Of a stretch of 64,000 nt of DNA, positions 54,140-63,225 are shown one piece after another (within the stretch, counting starts at the first letter, position 1; every line of letters begins with the position of its first letter). The DNA is from Acidobacteriota bacterium. Its GTDB lineage: Bacteria > Acidobacteriota > Terriglobia > Terriglobales > SCQP01. The stretch lies in the NCBI GenBank assembly GCA_021789895.1, contig JAJYIU010000004.1, positions 95,272 to 159,271 on the forward strand. The letters run 5' to 3'. The notes below the pieces were generated by a model, which saw only the letters and a list, made by a program, of their open reading frames with translations, had not been told where the DNA came from and made no database searches. The position numbers were made by a program, and so were the translations under genes.

Positions 54140-55725
54140 AGCCGTTCCGCCACCGATTTGGCCTGAGTGAACAGCAGCAGGTAATCCGGCCCGCCGGCCT
54201 TGGAGTCGGTGCCCGACATCTTGAAGCCGCCAAAGGGATGCGCGCCGACCATGGCGCCGGTGCATTTGCGGTTGATGTAGAGATTGCCGACGTGGAATTC
54301 GCGTTTGGCGCGCTCGATTTTTTCGCGGTTCCGGCTATAGACTGCGCCAGTCAAGCCGTATTCGGTATCGTTGGCGATTCCCAGGCCATGCTCGAAGCTG
54401 CGGCAGGGGATCAGGCTCAACACCGGCCCGAAGATTTCTTCCTGCGCGATGCGCGCCCGCGGCGCGACGTCGGCAACAATGGTGGGTTCGACAAAGTAGC
54501 CGTTTTCGCCCATGCGCTGCCCGCCATAGAGCAGCCGGCCTTCTTTTTTTCCAATCTCGATATAGCCCAAAATGCCTTGCTGGGCGCGTTGGTTGATGAC
54601 CGGGCCCATGGTGCTGGAAAAATCTTCGGCGGCGCCGACGCGGATTTTGCCGGCGCGCTCGACCAGCGCCTCGCAGAAGCGGTCGTAGATTTTTTCATGC
54701 ACGATGGCGCGCGAGCAGGCGGAGCACTTCTGTCCCTGGTAGCCGAAGGCAGAGACGGCGACGCCTTCGACCGCGGCGGCAAAATCGGCTTCCTCGTCCA
54801 CCAGGATGGCATCTTTGCCGCCCAATTCGAGGATGACGCGTTTCACCAACTGCTGACCGGGGCGGGGAGCGGCGGCGCGCTGCTGTATATCCAGGCCGGC
54901 GGCCTTCGAGCCGGTGAAGGCGATCATCGCCACGCGCGGATCTTCCACCAAGGCGCGGCCGACAACGGTGCCGCCGCCGGTGACGAGATTGACCACGCCA
55001 TCGGGCAGGCCGGCTTCGCGCAGCAGTTCCACGAATTCGGCGGCGATGGTAGCCGCGTCGCTCGAAGGTTTCAGCACCACAGTATTGCCCGCGACCCAGG
55101 CGGCCGTGGTCATGCCGGCCATGATGGCCAGCGGGAAATTCCAGGGCGGAATCACCGTCACCACGCCCAGCGGCAGGTAGCGCAGCTCATCGTGCTCGCC
55201 CGGCAATTGCGTCACCGGCTGGGGCCCGGCCAATTTCAGCGCCAGGCGGGCATAATATTCGCAGAAATCGATGGCCTCGGAGGCGTCGGCCTCTCCCTCG
55301 GGCCAAGTCTTGCCGGTTTCCAGCGCCATCCAGGCCGCGAATTCGGCCTTGCGCTGGCGCAGCAGGGCGGCGGCGCGCAGCAGGATGCCGGCGCGTTTTT
55401 CGGCTGCGCTCAAGCGCCAACACTCGAACATGCCGGCCGCCGCCGTCACCGCTTCAGCGGCCAGTTCCGGGCCGGCTTCCTGGTGGCGGGCGACGATTTC
55501 CGAGGGGTTCGACGGGTTCAGCGAGGCGAATGTCTTGCCCGCCCGCTTCGACTCACTGCCGATCCGGCAAGCGTATTCCCGTCCCAGGCGACCGCGCACG
55601 CGCGCCAGGGCTTCTTCATAATGCTCGCGCACCTGCGGCCGGCTGAAATCGGCATAAGGCTCATTGTGAAATTCACTCAGGCGTTCCAGTTCGCTGGCGG
55701 GGGCTTCGATGGACGACATAAGCAT
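54136..55725 (-). CDS. pruA: L-glutamate gamma-semialdehyde (pyrroline-5-carboxylate) dehydrogenase
   Basis: 529 residues. Aldehyde dehydrogenase fold: VIPPWNFPLAIMAGMTTAAWVAGNTVVLKPS, general base in VILELGGKDAILVDE, nucleophile in GYQGQKCSACSR, and KMSGTDSKAGGPDYLLLFTQAKSV near the end, typical of the P5C-dehydrogenase branch. Oxidises glutamate semialdehyde to glutamate in proline and arginine catabolism. AGGAAAGG lies upstream of both possible ATGs (55725, 55719). Proline dehydrogenase is not next to it. Confidence 0.93.
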   Translation of the reverse strand: MLMSSIEAPASELERLSEFHNEPYADFSRPQVREHYEEALARVRGRLGREYACRIGSESKRAGKTFASLNPSNPSEIVARHQEAGPELAAEAVTAAAGMFECWRLSAAEKRAGILLRAAALLRQRKAEFAAWMALETGKTWPEGEADASEAIDFCEYYARLALKLAGPQPVTQLPGEHDELRYLPLGVVTVIPPWNFPLAIMAGMTTAAWVAGNTVVLKPSSDAATIAAEFVELLREAGLPDGVVNLVTGGGTVVGRALVEDPRVAMIAFTGSKAAGLDIQQRAAAPRPGQQLVKRVILELGGKDAILVDEEADFAAAVEGVAVSAFGYQGQKCSACSRAIVHEKIYDRFCEALVERAGKIRVGAAEDFSSTMGPVINQRAQQGILGYIEIGKKEGRLLYGGQRMGENGYFVEPTIVADVAPRARIAQEEIFGPVLSLIPCRSFEHGLGIANDTEYGLTGAVYSRNREKIERAKREFHVGNLYINRKCTGAMVGAHPFGGFKMSGTDSKAGGPDYLLLFTQAKSVAERL

Positions 55726-56079
55726 CCTTTCCTGATTTTATTTTACGGCGAGGCGCGTCCGGCGCCCCCGTCTAAGCGCAATTCGCAGGGAATTCTGGGG
55801 TTACAGAATTTGGGTAATTATTTCCCTCGCTCGGACCGGGTTTGCGAGCCAGTATCGAGCGACGGGGGGAACCCGGCGCCTGGCCGGCTGAAGCCACAAG
55901 CGACTAGGGCATTGCCCTTAAGGATTTACCCTTTAATTCCAGGCAGGAAAACACTTGATGGGGAAGGCCGTAGGGCGGCGGCGAGGCCGGCGGCGCCGGC
56001 CATGGGCGTCCGGGACCGCTTTTTGGCCGCTGACATGCATACCTATCACGCATTCTGGCGTGAATGGGTCGAGGTCCCC
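55726..56079. other. Intergenic region with inverted repeat upstream of pruA
   Basis: 354 bases between divergent genes. Contains TAAAAT just before pruA and a 7-bp inverted repeat at 55791-55810. A plus-strand frame runs through it but reads as shadow until 56080. Confidence 0.4.
55791..55810. promoter_or_regulatory. Inverted repeat AATTCTG-N6-CAGAATT
   Basis: Perfect 7-bp arms with 6-base spacer, 66-85 bases upstream of pruA on its promoter side. Possible operator; no known regulator can be assigned. Confidence 0.35.
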
Positions 56080-56307
56080 ATGTCAAAGCAACTCTTGAAT
56101 TGTCAAAACTGCGGCCGGCGGCTGGATTTCAGCCAAGCCGGCACTCCGCGATTCGGTCTGGCACCGGTCAACTGCGGTCACTGTTTTCACCGGCATTTAT
56201 ATTCGCCCGCCGAGCTGGCGGCCGCGCGCGAGCAGATGCTTGCCCAGCCGCATCCGCCACATGCTTACCGCGTGCGGGTGCAATTGCGGCGTTTGTGGCC
56301 GGCATGA
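56080..56307 (+). CDS. Small zinc-ribbon protein
   Basis: 75 residues from ATG 56080 (GAGG 6 nt upstream). Two CxxC knuckles 25 residues apart, CQNCGRRLDF and CGHCFHRHLY, form a probable treble zinc ribbon; the C-terminus is basic with histidines. No wider family recognised. The track shows it only as the end of a 689-codon shadow frame; the part before 56080 is antisense to pruA. Confidence 0.6.
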   Translation: MSKQLLNCQNCGRRLDFSQAGTPRFGLAPVNCGHCFHRHLYSPAELAAAREQMLAQPHPPHAYRVRVQLRRLWPA

Positions 56308-56323
56308 AGGCGGTCACCGCGCT

Positions 56324-56887
56324 TTAGCCGCGGGCCTCGAGGCGGCCGTCTGAACCGCTCTCCGGCCCCAGCGGCAGACGATACACCGCTTCTGCGATTT
56401 TGGCATCGCCGATCAGGATTTCCGCCGGGCCGTCATAAACAAACCCCTGGCGCTCATACCAGGTTCGAGCCGCGCTCAAGTCACTGTGCACCGCGACCCA
56501 GAGGAAGGGCGCGCCGCTGGCGCGCGCCGCCGCGCAAACCTCCTGCAACAGCCGGCGGCCGCAACCGAAGTGCTGCACCTCGGGCAGCAGATAGAGGCTG
56601 CGCAGCACGGCGCCGGGCGGATCGTCGGCGGGCGAGCCTAGCGAGAGCATGGCAAAGCCGACGGGTTGGGGGCCGCGGCGAGCGATGAAACCGCGCACAT
56701 CGTCGCGCGCATGCAGGCGCTGCAGAAAATCCAGATCGTAAGCCTGACGCAGAAAAGTATCGCGCGACGCCGCCGGAATCAGGTCGCGATAGGTGATTTC
56801 CCAAGCCTGCCGCGCCACCGCCTGGATGTCGGCGGCATCGGCCCGGGTGGAGGGTTCGATGCGAATTGCCGTTTCGCTGCTCGCCAT
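56324..56887 (-). CDS. GNAT-family N-acetyltransferase
   Basis: 187 residues. GNAT fold: IRIEPSTRADAADIQAVARQAW at the start, VGFAMLSLGS (beta 4), LRSLYLLPEVQHFGCGRRLLQEV with the acetyl-CoA loop (Q/R-x-x-G-x-G/A as HFGCGRRL), and ARTWYERQGFVYDGPAEI. Acceptor unknown. TAAGAT lies 6 nt before the ATG without a ribosome site. Same strand as the flavoprotein gene upstream, 74 nt apart. Confidence 0.88.
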   Translation of the reverse strand: MASSETAIRIEPSTRADAADIQAVARQAWEITYRDLIPAASRDTFLRQAYDLDFLQRLHARDDVRGFIARRGPQPVGFAMLSLGSPADDPPGAVLRSLYLLPEVQHFGCGRRLLQEVCAAARASGAPFLWVAVHSDLSAARTWYERQGFVYDGPAEILIGDAKIAEAVYRLPLGPESGSDGRLEARG

Positions 56888-56961
56888 GACATGATCTTAA
56901 GCCCGAAGGCTTTACGGAACGCAACCCCGGCGAGCGATCCATAGGTCGCTTGCGCCGTAGA

Positions 56962-58308
56962 TCAGGAATTTCGGGCGCGATGCGCGGCCAGGCGCAGCGG
57001 ATCGTAAACCGGCGCGAGCGAGGGCGCGTAAGCCAGGTCGAGCATTTCAACCTCTTCCAAGCGCAGGCCGGCAGCCAGGGCGGTGGCGGCGGCATGCAAG
57101 CGCGGCAGGATGGTGTCCGGCTGGCCCAGCATCTGGCAGCCCAGCAGGCGCTGGCTATCCTGGTCGTAAACCAGCCGCAGTCGCATGCGTCGGCGTCCGA
57201 TATATTCGGCCTGGGTTGGCGCTTCGATCTCGATTGCGGCGGCATGGAAGCCGGCAGCGCGCGCCTCGCGGCTGTTCAATCCGGTGCGGCCGGCTTCTAG
57301 CCCGAAGACACGCACGGCGAAGCTGCCCAGCACGCCGGGAAAACGCCAGGGGCGGCCGCCAGCGGCATTTTGGCCGGCGACGCGGCCCTGCTGATTGGCC
57401 ACGCCGCCGAGCGGCAGCCAGACCGGCGCGCCGCTGACGCGATGCCGGCTTTCGGCGCAATCGCCGGCGGCGTAGATGCCGCCGCGGTTAGTCTGCTGGC
57501 GCTCATCCACCTGCAGCGCGCCGCTGGGGCCGAGTGCGATGCCGGCCGCTTCCGCCAACCCGGTGCGGGGCGCGAGCCCGGCACAATCCAGCGCCAGTTC
57601 CGCTGCCAACTCGCCGGCCGCGGTGGCCGCGCGCAGGCCGCCGGGGCCCGATTCGATGGCGGTGACGCGCGCGCCCAGGCGCACTTGCACGCCGGCCGCG
57701 CGCGCCGCCGGCAGCAAACGCTCGGCGAGCGGTGGATCGAAGCCGCCCAGCAATTGCTCGCTCGCTTCCGCCAGCGTAACCTCCAAGCCGCGCCGCCGCA
57801 GCGCGTCGGCCATCTCCAGGCCGATATAGCCGCCGCCGATGACCAGCGCGCGCCGGGGCGGCGAGGCCGAGCGCAGGCATGCGGCCAGGCGGGAAGCTTC
57901 GTGCCAGGCGTAAGGCTGGAAAACCCGCTCGCCCGGCGCCAGAGCGGGAAACGCCCGGCGCGGCTGCGCGCCGATGGCGATCACCAGGCGATCGAAGGGG
58001 AACCAGCGCTCGCCCGTCGGGGTCGCGGCGCGGACGCGGCGCTCGGCCAGGGCAATCTCGACCGCGGCATGGCCGGTAAGCACCTGCAACCGGCGCTCCG
58101 CGAGCAGGCGTTCGCGGCTATAAACGACCAGCCGCTCCATCTCGCCAACTTCTCCGGATAACACGAAGGGGATGCCACAGGCGCCGTAGGAAGCGGTGGG
58201 GCCGGCTTCGAGCACGCAAATTTCTGCTTGCGGCGCCACCCGCCGCGCCTGGCTGGCGGCGCTCAAGCCGGCCGCAACGCCGCCCAGAATTAAGATCCGT
58301 TCAGCCAC
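56962..58308 (-). CDS. CoA-disulfide reductase/NADH oxidase-like flavoprotein
   Basis: 448 residues, GTG start. Two-dinucleotide-binding fold: FAD motif ILILGGVAAGLSAASQARR, the redox cysteine in SYGACGIPFVLSG (position equivalent to Cys43 of CoA-disulfide reductases), NAD(P)H motif RALVIGGGYIGLEMADALRRRG, FAD site IYAAGDCAESRH and a dimerisation domain with CQMLGQPD. Reduces CoA-disulfide, persulfide or oxygen. A perfect TATAAT lies 8 nt before the GTG, inside the 19-nt gap after the kinase gene, so it can be expressed alone or with the two-component genes. Confidence 0.88.
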   Translation of the reverse strand: MAERILILGGVAAGLSAASQARRVAPQAEICVLEAGPTASYGACGIPFVLSGEVGEMERLVVYSRERLLAERRLQVLTGHAAVEIALAERRVRAATPTGERWFPFDRLVIAIGAQPRRAFPALAPGERVFQPYAWHEASRLAACLRSASPPRRALVIGGGYIGLEMADALRRRGLEVTLAEASEQLLGGFDPPLAERLLPAARAAGVQVRLGARVTAIESGPGGLRAATAAGELAAELALDCAGLAPRTGLAEAAGIALGPSGALQVDERQQTNRGGIYAAGDCAESRHRVSGAPVWLPLGGVANQQGRVAGQNAAGGRPWRFPGVLGSFAVRVFGLEAGRTGLNSREARAAGFHAAAIEIEAPTQAEYIGRRRMRLRLVYDQDSQRLLGCQMLGQPDTILPRLHAAATALAAGLRLEEVEMLDLAYAPSLAPVYDPLRLAAHRARNS

Positions 58309-58316
58309 GCGCAGCC

Positions 58317-58322
58317 ATTATA
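58317..58322 (-). promoter_or_regulatory. -10 element of the flavoprotein gene
   Basis: Perfect TATAAT on the minus strand, 8 nt before the GTG start, overlapping the end of the upstream histidine kinase region. Confidence 0.45.
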
Positions 58323-58327
58323 CGGGG

Positions 58328-59752
58328 CTATTCGCCGGGCGGGGCGGAGGCGGGCAGTTCGGCCAAAGGAAAGGCGCAGACAAAGCAGTTTCCGCCCTTG
58401 GGCGGGCTTTCCACCCAGATGCGCCCGCCATGGCGTCCCATGATTTCGTGGCAAAGGGCCAGATCCAGTCCGCCGCCGCGCGGTTTGGGCTGCAGTGATT
58501 CGCGGATCTGATAAAAGCGGTTAAAGAGATTTTCGCGCTCCTCGGCGGTCAGGGTCGGCCCGCCATCCGCAACCCAGCAGAGCAACTCGTTGGCCCGCAA
58601 ACCGGTGCCGATGCGCACCGGGGCGCCGGCGGTATATTTCAATGCATTTTGCAGCAGCCGGGTCAAAACCAGCAGCAGCCGCCGCTCGTCGCCGACGATG
58701 GTAGGCAGCGCAGTCTCGCGCAGTTCCAGGCGCAGCTCAACGCCGGAGTGGGCGGCCGCAACGCGCAATTCGTCGGCGGCAGTCAATACCAGCTCATCCA
58801 GGTGAAGGGATTTACGATTCAACAGCATACGTCCGGTTTGCAGGCGGGCCAGTTCCAGCAGGTCAAGAATCAACTGCTCCAGCCGTCGGCTTTCATTCTG
58901 GATGATGGCGAGAAATTCACGCCGGGCGGGCGGCGGCGGCTCGTTGGCCAGGAGTTCGGCAAAGGAGCGGACGGCCGTCAACGGCGTGCATACTTCATGC
59001 GAGAGGCTGGCGACGAAGCTGCCCTGCAGGTCATAGAGGCGCAGCAATTCCTGATGACTGTGCCGGAGCTGAATATTAGCCGCGTTCAGATCGCGGGTGC
59101 GAATGCGGAACTGCTCCTCCAGCGCATGCTGTTGTTCCGCCAGCCGGCGGCCGGCGCGGGCCAGATCGAGGCGATTGCGCGCCAACGCCAGCCCCTGCTG
59201 GCGCAGGAGGCGAGTCATGCGGCCCAGGCTGAAGGCGGCGACCAACAGCACGCAGATCCGGAAGATCAAGCCGAAATCGGACAGCGCCGCCGGATGGGCG
59301 CTGCGAGTGAGCCAAATCAGCGCCAGATAGTCGGCCAGCGCGACGCCGGTGAGCAGATAGGCCAGCCGCTCGGGCAGACTGAAAAAGGCGAAAATCAAGG
59401 TAAAAAAATAGAGCGCAATGCCGGGGTGCAGGCCATCGGTCATGTAGAGGAGAGTGATGAACTGCAATTCCAGGAAGAGCTGCATCCAGATCAGCGCCAA
59501 CAGCGATGAATAGAGGCGTAGCCGCAGCGCCAGCAGCGGCAACAACAGCGTAAACAGCGTCCAGACCGCCAGGGTGAGCAACAGGAATTCGGGGGTGCGG
59601 CTACGCAGGAACGGAAGCACGACCGCCACACCGATACAGACCAGGACCAGGATCAGCTCGCGATGCTGGTTGGCGTAGAGATACTGCTTGCGCAGAGAGG
59701 AGATATCGGTTGCCGGGGGAGGGGCCGGCGCCGGATTGGGAATGGGCGCCAT
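58328..59752 (-). CDS. Membrane sensor histidine kinase
   Basis: 474 residues from ATG 59752 (the track start lies inside the regulator gene). Six or so membrane helices (about 35-190), a coiled-coil linker (205-255), then HisKA with the phosphorylated histidine in SLSHEVCTPLTAVRSF and HATPase_c with LLQNALKYTA (N box), VADGGPTLTAEE (G1) and GGGLDLALCHEIMGRHGG (G2). No periplasmic sensor loop is obvious, so it probably senses a membrane cue. Starts 23 nt after the stop of its regulator. Confidence 0.9.
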   Translation of the reverse strand: MAPIPNPAPAPPPATDISSLRKQYLYANQHRELILVLVCIGVAVVLPFLRSRTPEFLLLTLAVWTLFTLLLPLLALRLRLYSSLLALIWMQLFLELQFITLLYMTDGLHPGIALYFFTLIFAFFSLPERLAYLLTGVALADYLALIWLTRSAHPAALSDFGLIFRICVLLVAAFSLGRMTRLLRQQGLALARNRLDLARAGRRLAEQQHALEEQFRIRTRDLNAANIQLRHSHQELLRLYDLQGSFVASLSHEVCTPLTAVRSFAELLANEPPPPARREFLAIIQNESRRLEQLILDLLELARLQTGRMLLNRKSLHLDELVLTAADELRVAAAHSGVELRLELRETALPTIVGDERRLLLVLTRLLQNALKYTAGAPVRIGTGLRANELLCWVADGGPTLTAEERENLFNRFYQIRESLQPKPRGGGLDLALCHEIMGRHGGRIWVESPPKGGNCFVCAFPLAELPASAPPGE

Positions 59753-59775
59753 CGGGGCCCCGCTGCAAGCGGAGG

Positions 59776-60477
59776 TTAGAGCCGGCGCAGCCGGAAACCA
59801 ATCGCGTACACCGACTCTAGCCAGTCGGGGTCGCCACCTAGGCGCTGCAGCTTGGCGCGCAGGCGGCTGATGTGGGAATCCACATTGCGGCTGTAATTCG
59901 TATTGTCGCTGCCCCAAATGCGGTGTAGCAGCCCTTGCCGGCTCAAGACCCGGCCGGGATGCTGGAAAAAGAGGTGGAGCAGCTCGAATTCCTTGCCCGT
60001 CAATCGCTCCACCGCTTCGCCCAAGCGCAACTCGCGAGTTTCACAATCCAGCCGCATCGGGCCATGAGACAGGACGTGCTGGTTGAGCGAGCACGTACGG
60101 CGCCAGACGGCGCGAATGCGCGCTTCCAGTTCGGCCAGCGCGAACGGCTTGCTGAGATAGTCGTCCGCCCCGGCCTCCAATCCGGTAATGCGGTCCAACT
60201 CCGAGCCTCGCGCCGAAGTAATGATGATCGGAGTGGGGATTTTTTCCTCGCGCAGCTTTCGGCATAAAGTCAAGCCGTCGAAATCAGGCAGGATCAGGTC
60301 GAGCACAACAATATCGTGCTCCTGGCGCAGTCCCGCCTGCAATCCGAGCGTGCCGTTCCGGCAAAGGTCGGCGCGATAGCCCAGGTGCTGAAGCTGAAAC
60401 ATGATCCCCTGCGCAACCGGCTCTTCATCCTCAATCAGCAATATGCGGTCAGGCCGATCGGCCGATTTGTCCTGCAT
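59776..60477 (-). CDS. OmpR-family response regulator
   Basis: 233 residues from ATG 60477. Receiver domain (10-130): LLIEDEEP, phosphoacceptor D60 in VVLDLILPDFDG, T/S in IITSARG, K in YLSKPFA. OmpR-type winged helix (about 140-233): LTGKEFELLHLFFQHPGRVLSRQGLLHRIW and RNVDSHISRLRAKLQ. Cognate of the kinase directly downstream; the flavoprotein gene completes a three-gene run, suggesting redox or thiol control as a hypothesis. Confidence 0.93.
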   Translation of the reverse strand: MQDKSADRPDRILLIEDEEPVAQGIMFQLQHLGYRADLCRNGTLGLQAGLRQEHDIVVLDLILPDFDGLTLCRKLREEKIPTPIIITSARGSELDRITGLEAGADDYLSKPFALAELEARIRAVWRRTCSLNQHVLSHGPMRLDCETRELRLGEAVERLTGKEFELLHLFFQHPGRVLSRQGLLHRIWGSDNTNYSRNVDSHISRLRAKLQRLGGDPDWLESVYAIGFRLRRL

Positions 60478-60928
60478 GGGAGGCCCAATAGGAATGTGCA
60501 ACCTAAGGCAGCTAGATACAATCCTGCCACACTCTATGGATAACAATCCAGGCTTTCTGACCGCGATCAAAAACCGGCGCGAGAAATAAGAATTATTGGG
60601 TAATGTCAGCCTGATAACCTGAATGATACCGCTAACCTTATGAGATAAATGCGCGGAGTACTGAGAAAAAAGCCAGTTGCGATGTCATGCGCCAGGCGCG
60701 GGCAAAGGCAGCGGAAGTCAATAAGGCAGCACGGTCGCTTTTAAGTTTGATCGCTGACGCTATCGCAAAGATCCGGCCGGAACCGGACACATTGCGAGAC
60801 ATTATGGATGCCGGAAATTATTTGTCCGTTAATAAGCGCGGCGATCTCAAAAAACCGCGCTTCAGGTCTGCATTCACGGCCTTAAATTCTGTCCCACTCG
60901 GCCGTTAACGCTTATGGAGCGCGGTGAT
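60478..60928. other. Intergenic region between the two-component operon and cdd
   Basis: About 450 bases, lower in GC than the surrounding genes. It should hold the promoter of the response regulator on the minus strand. Apart from the weak small ORF at 60687-60908, no recognisable feature is present. Confidence 0.4.
60687..60908 (+). CDS. Possible small protein, unsupported by homology
   Basis: 73 codons; polar, Ala/Lys/Arg-rich, with no ribosome site and no recognised family. Composition differs from neighbouring genes. It could be a shadow frame or a remnant. Confidence 0.2.
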   Translation: MRQARAKAAEVNKAARSLLSLIADAIAKIRPEPDTLRDIMDAGNYLSVNKRGDLKKPRFRSAFTALNSVPLGR

Positions 60929-61348
60929 TCAAGTGAGAAAACCCGCGTCGAAAGCGCGGGGCAGCAGCTCGCGGCTGGACGCCAGTTCCCAGCGCCCTTG
61001 CAGATCGGCCAGCAGGAGGGGAATCTCGCCGCAGAATTCCCAGATCAATTGCCGGCAGGCGCCGCAGGGCGGGGTGAGCTGAGGCGAGTCGGCGACCACC
61101 GCCAGCCGGGTGAAGCCGGCGGCGCCTTCGGAGAGCGCTTTCCAGAGCGCTACCCGTTCGGCGCAGACGGTCAAGCCGTAGCTGGCGTTTTCGATATTGC
61201 AGCCGCCGAACAGGCGTCCATCGCTGGCGCACACCGCCGCGCCCACCTGGAAATAGGAAAACGGCGCCCGCGCGCGCTGGCGCGCGCCCAGCGCGCAATC
61301 CAGCAACTCGCGCCAACCGGCATCGGGAAGCGCAACCTGAGTGGGCAT
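60929..61348 (-). CDS. cdd: Cytidine deaminase
   Basis: 139 residues. Zinc enzyme of pyrimidine salvage converting cytidine/deoxycytidine to (d)uridine. Seen: APFSYFQVGAAV, GCNIENASYGLTVCAERVALWKALSEG with the first zinc cysteine and the catalytic Glu, and PPCGACRQLIWEF with the remaining two cysteines. Homotetrameric class length. GGAG lies 11 nt before the ATG. Confidence 0.95.
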   Translation of the reverse strand: MPTQVALPDAGWRELLDCALGARQRARAPFSYFQVGAAVCASDGRLFGGCNIENASYGLTVCAERVALWKALSEGAAGFTRLAVVADSPQLTPPCGACRQLIWEFCGEIPLLLADLQGRWELASSRELLPRAFDAGFLT

Positions 61349-61451
61349 GTTTTATGACTCCGTGTACAACCGGAGGGCAATTTTACACCCACCGTGCCTG
61401 GAAACGAGCGCAGCGCATGCGCCGAAAGAAACCGCGGGGTAGACTTGAGGC

Positions 61452-62366
61452 TTGCAATCGAGTGCGAATAGCCATACCCTCCGCGCCAGGTTTGAAACCT
61501 GGCTGGAGCGCGAGCGCCGGCAACTGCAATTCCGGCTGGAAGCAGCACTTCCCGGCCGGCGCGAATATCCGCAGAAGCTGCATGCTGCGATGCGCGACGC
61601 GGTGCTGAGCGGCGGCAAGCGGCTGCGGCCGCTGCTCTGCCGCGCCGCGGCTGAAGCGGTGAGGGGCAGGCCTCAGGCCGCCGCCTGGGCGCCGGCTGTG
61701 GCGGTCGAACTGCTGCATGCGTATTCGCTGATCCACGACGATTTGCCTGCGCTCGACAACGACGACTGGCGGCGCGGGCGACCCACCTGTCATAAAGCGT
61801 ATGGCGAGACTACCGCTATCCTGGCCGGCGACGGCTTGCAGGCGCTGGCCTTCGCGCAACTGGCCGCGGCGCGGCCGCCGGTGCGCGCCCGCGCGCTGCT
61901 GGTGGAGCTGGCGCAGGCGGCGGGCACCCCGCGAGGCATGGTGGGCGGCCAGATGGCGGATATGCTGGCGCCCGGCGAGCGCGCCACGCCGGCGCGGCTG
62001 GCGTATGTGCATCGCCATAAAACCGGGGCGGTGATTTGCGCCGCCGCTGTCATGGGCGGCATCGCGGCCGGTGCGAACCCAAGCCAGTTGCAGCGCCTGC
62101 GCCGCTTTGGCGCCGAGATCGGGCTGGCCTTTCAAATCGTGGACGACCTGCTCGACCTGGAAGGAGACCCGGCCGCGCTCGGCAAAACTGCCGGCAAGGA
62201 CCGCCGCCAGAATAAGCTCACCTATCCTTCGCTGTATGGACACCAGGCCTCGATCGCCGCCGCGCGCCGGTTGGAGCGCGCGGCTTTCCGCGCGCTGGCC
62301 GATTTCGGCGCTGCCGCCGAGCCGCTGCGGCAATTGGCCGGACGGATGGTGCACCGCCGCGCCTGA
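61452..62366 (+). CDS. ispA: Polyprenyl (farnesyl) diphosphate synthase
   Basis: 304 residues from a TTG start, the first start codon after an in-frame TGA at 61446. Class-I trans-prenyltransferase: GGKRLRPLLCRAAAE, first aspartate-rich motif HDDLPALDND, GETTAILAGDGLQALAF, HKTGAVICAAAVMGG and second motif FQIVDDLLDLEGD. Condenses IPP with DMAPP/GPP to farnesyl diphosphate. TAGACT lies 6 nt before the TTG. No dxs or xseB beside it. Confidence 0.93.
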   Translation: MQSSANSHTLRARFETWLERERRQLQFRLEAALPGRREYPQKLHAAMRDAVLSGGKRLRPLLCRAAAEAVRGRPQAAAWAPAVAVELLHAYSLIHDDLPALDNDDWRRGRPTCHKAYGETTAILAGDGLQALAFAQLAAARPPVRARALLVELAQAAGTPRGMVGGQMADMLAPGERATPARLAYVHRHKTGAVICAAAVMGGIAAGANPSQLQRLRRFGAEIGLAFQIVDDLLDLEGDPAALGKTAGKDRRQNKLTYPSLYGHQASIAAARRLERAAFRALADFGAAAEPLRQLAGRMVHRRA

Positions 62367-62531
62367 AACCGAGCGAAGGCATCAGCGCCGCAACCAGCAA
62401 TCCGCCGTTACTTCACATTTCCCGCGGCGTGGGAATGGTCCGCCCGCGGAAACTAAAGGCAACTGCCAGGCCATCTGACGCCGGACACGATTCGCTCGCG
62501 GGCGATCCGGCGCTGCTGGTAAAATATAGAC

Positions 62532-62744
62532 ATGCCGCTATATGAATATCAGTGTCGGCAGTGCGGGCGCCGCTTCGAACGGCTGCGCCGGCTGCAGGAT
62601 GAAGCCGAAGGGGAAAAGCCCCAGGGCGTGACTTGCGACTGCGGGAGCCGGGAAGTGGAGCGAATCGAGTATTCCCGCGTAGCGGTGCAGGCCGTTGCCG
62701 GCTCGTCCGCCGGCAGCGCTTGCTGCAATCCCGGCGGCACTTGA
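62532..62744 (+). CDS. FmdB-type zinc-ribbon protein
   Basis: 70 residues. MPLYEYQCRQCGRRFERLRRLQD is the signature of the FmdB/regulatory zinc-ribbon family; the second knuckle is CDCGS. The tail has SACCNPGG, often seen in this family. TAAAAT is 6 nt before the ATG and there is no ribosome site, consistent with leaderless translation. Function unknown; proposed regulator or zinc handling. Confidence 0.88.
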   Translation: MPLYEYQCRQCGRRFERLRRLQDEAEGEKPQGVTCDCGSREVERIEYSRVAVQAVAGSSAGSACCNPGGT

Positions 62745-62805
62745 CGCCGGGGCTGACGTTCCGGGTCCCGGGACGCAATCATTCGCATCCGGAGCCAGAC
62801 TAGCC

Positions 62806-63045
62806 ATGAATTCACCCCCGTCTCGCCGCGGCAGTTTCAACCGCTTTCAAACCTTCAGCTACGGCGCCTTTGTGCCGACCAGCATGGACGCGCATTTCGA
62901 TCCCTACCGCGAGCCGGCGGTGACGGGCAAGCTGCGCCGGCAGATGGAAAATATTCCCCGGCTGACGATCGCCGCCTCCGGCCAACCGGCGGCTTCCGCT
63001 GCCGGGGCGGTGACGGCCGCCCGCGCCCGCGCCGCGCATAACTGA
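62806..63045 (+). CDS. Small hypothetical protein
   Basis: 79 residues from ATG 62806, with GGAG 11 nt upstream. N-terminus basic; FQTFSYGAFVPTSMDAHFDPYREP and RRQMENIPRLTIAASGQ in the middle; Ala-rich tail. No family recognised. Codon composition matches neighbouring genes, supporting that it is real. Confidence 0.5.
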   Translation: MNSPPSRRGSFNRFQTFSYGAFVPTSMDAHFDPYREPAVTGKLRRQMENIPRLTIAASGQPAASAAGAVTAARARAAHN

Positions 63046-63111
63046 AGCCCCGGCGCCGGCGCAAAATCAGGGCGGCGGGTAAAACGCCGCAGTACGCAAA
63101 CAAAAAAGCTT

Positions 63112-63123
63112 CCAGGTACCTGG
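63112..63123. repeat. 12-bp perfect palindrome CCAGGTACCTGG
   Basis: Palindrome followed 20 bases on by a T-run. Could be a protein-binding site upstream of the small membrane ORF at 63226. Confidence 0.35.
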
Positions 63124-63225
63124 GATATCACCCTGAATTGCGTTTTTTGCTTTTCTGCGCCCGCGCCTGCTTCTATAGTTGTCCTCGGCGCGCTCGGAAA
63201 ACAGGTGCGGGAGGAGCTTGAAGAC

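Noticed and set aside
54238-56079. First 614 codons of the 689-codon plus-strand frame
   Set aside because: Antisense to pruA and its upstream gap; only the end from 56080 reads as a real zinc-ribbon protein.
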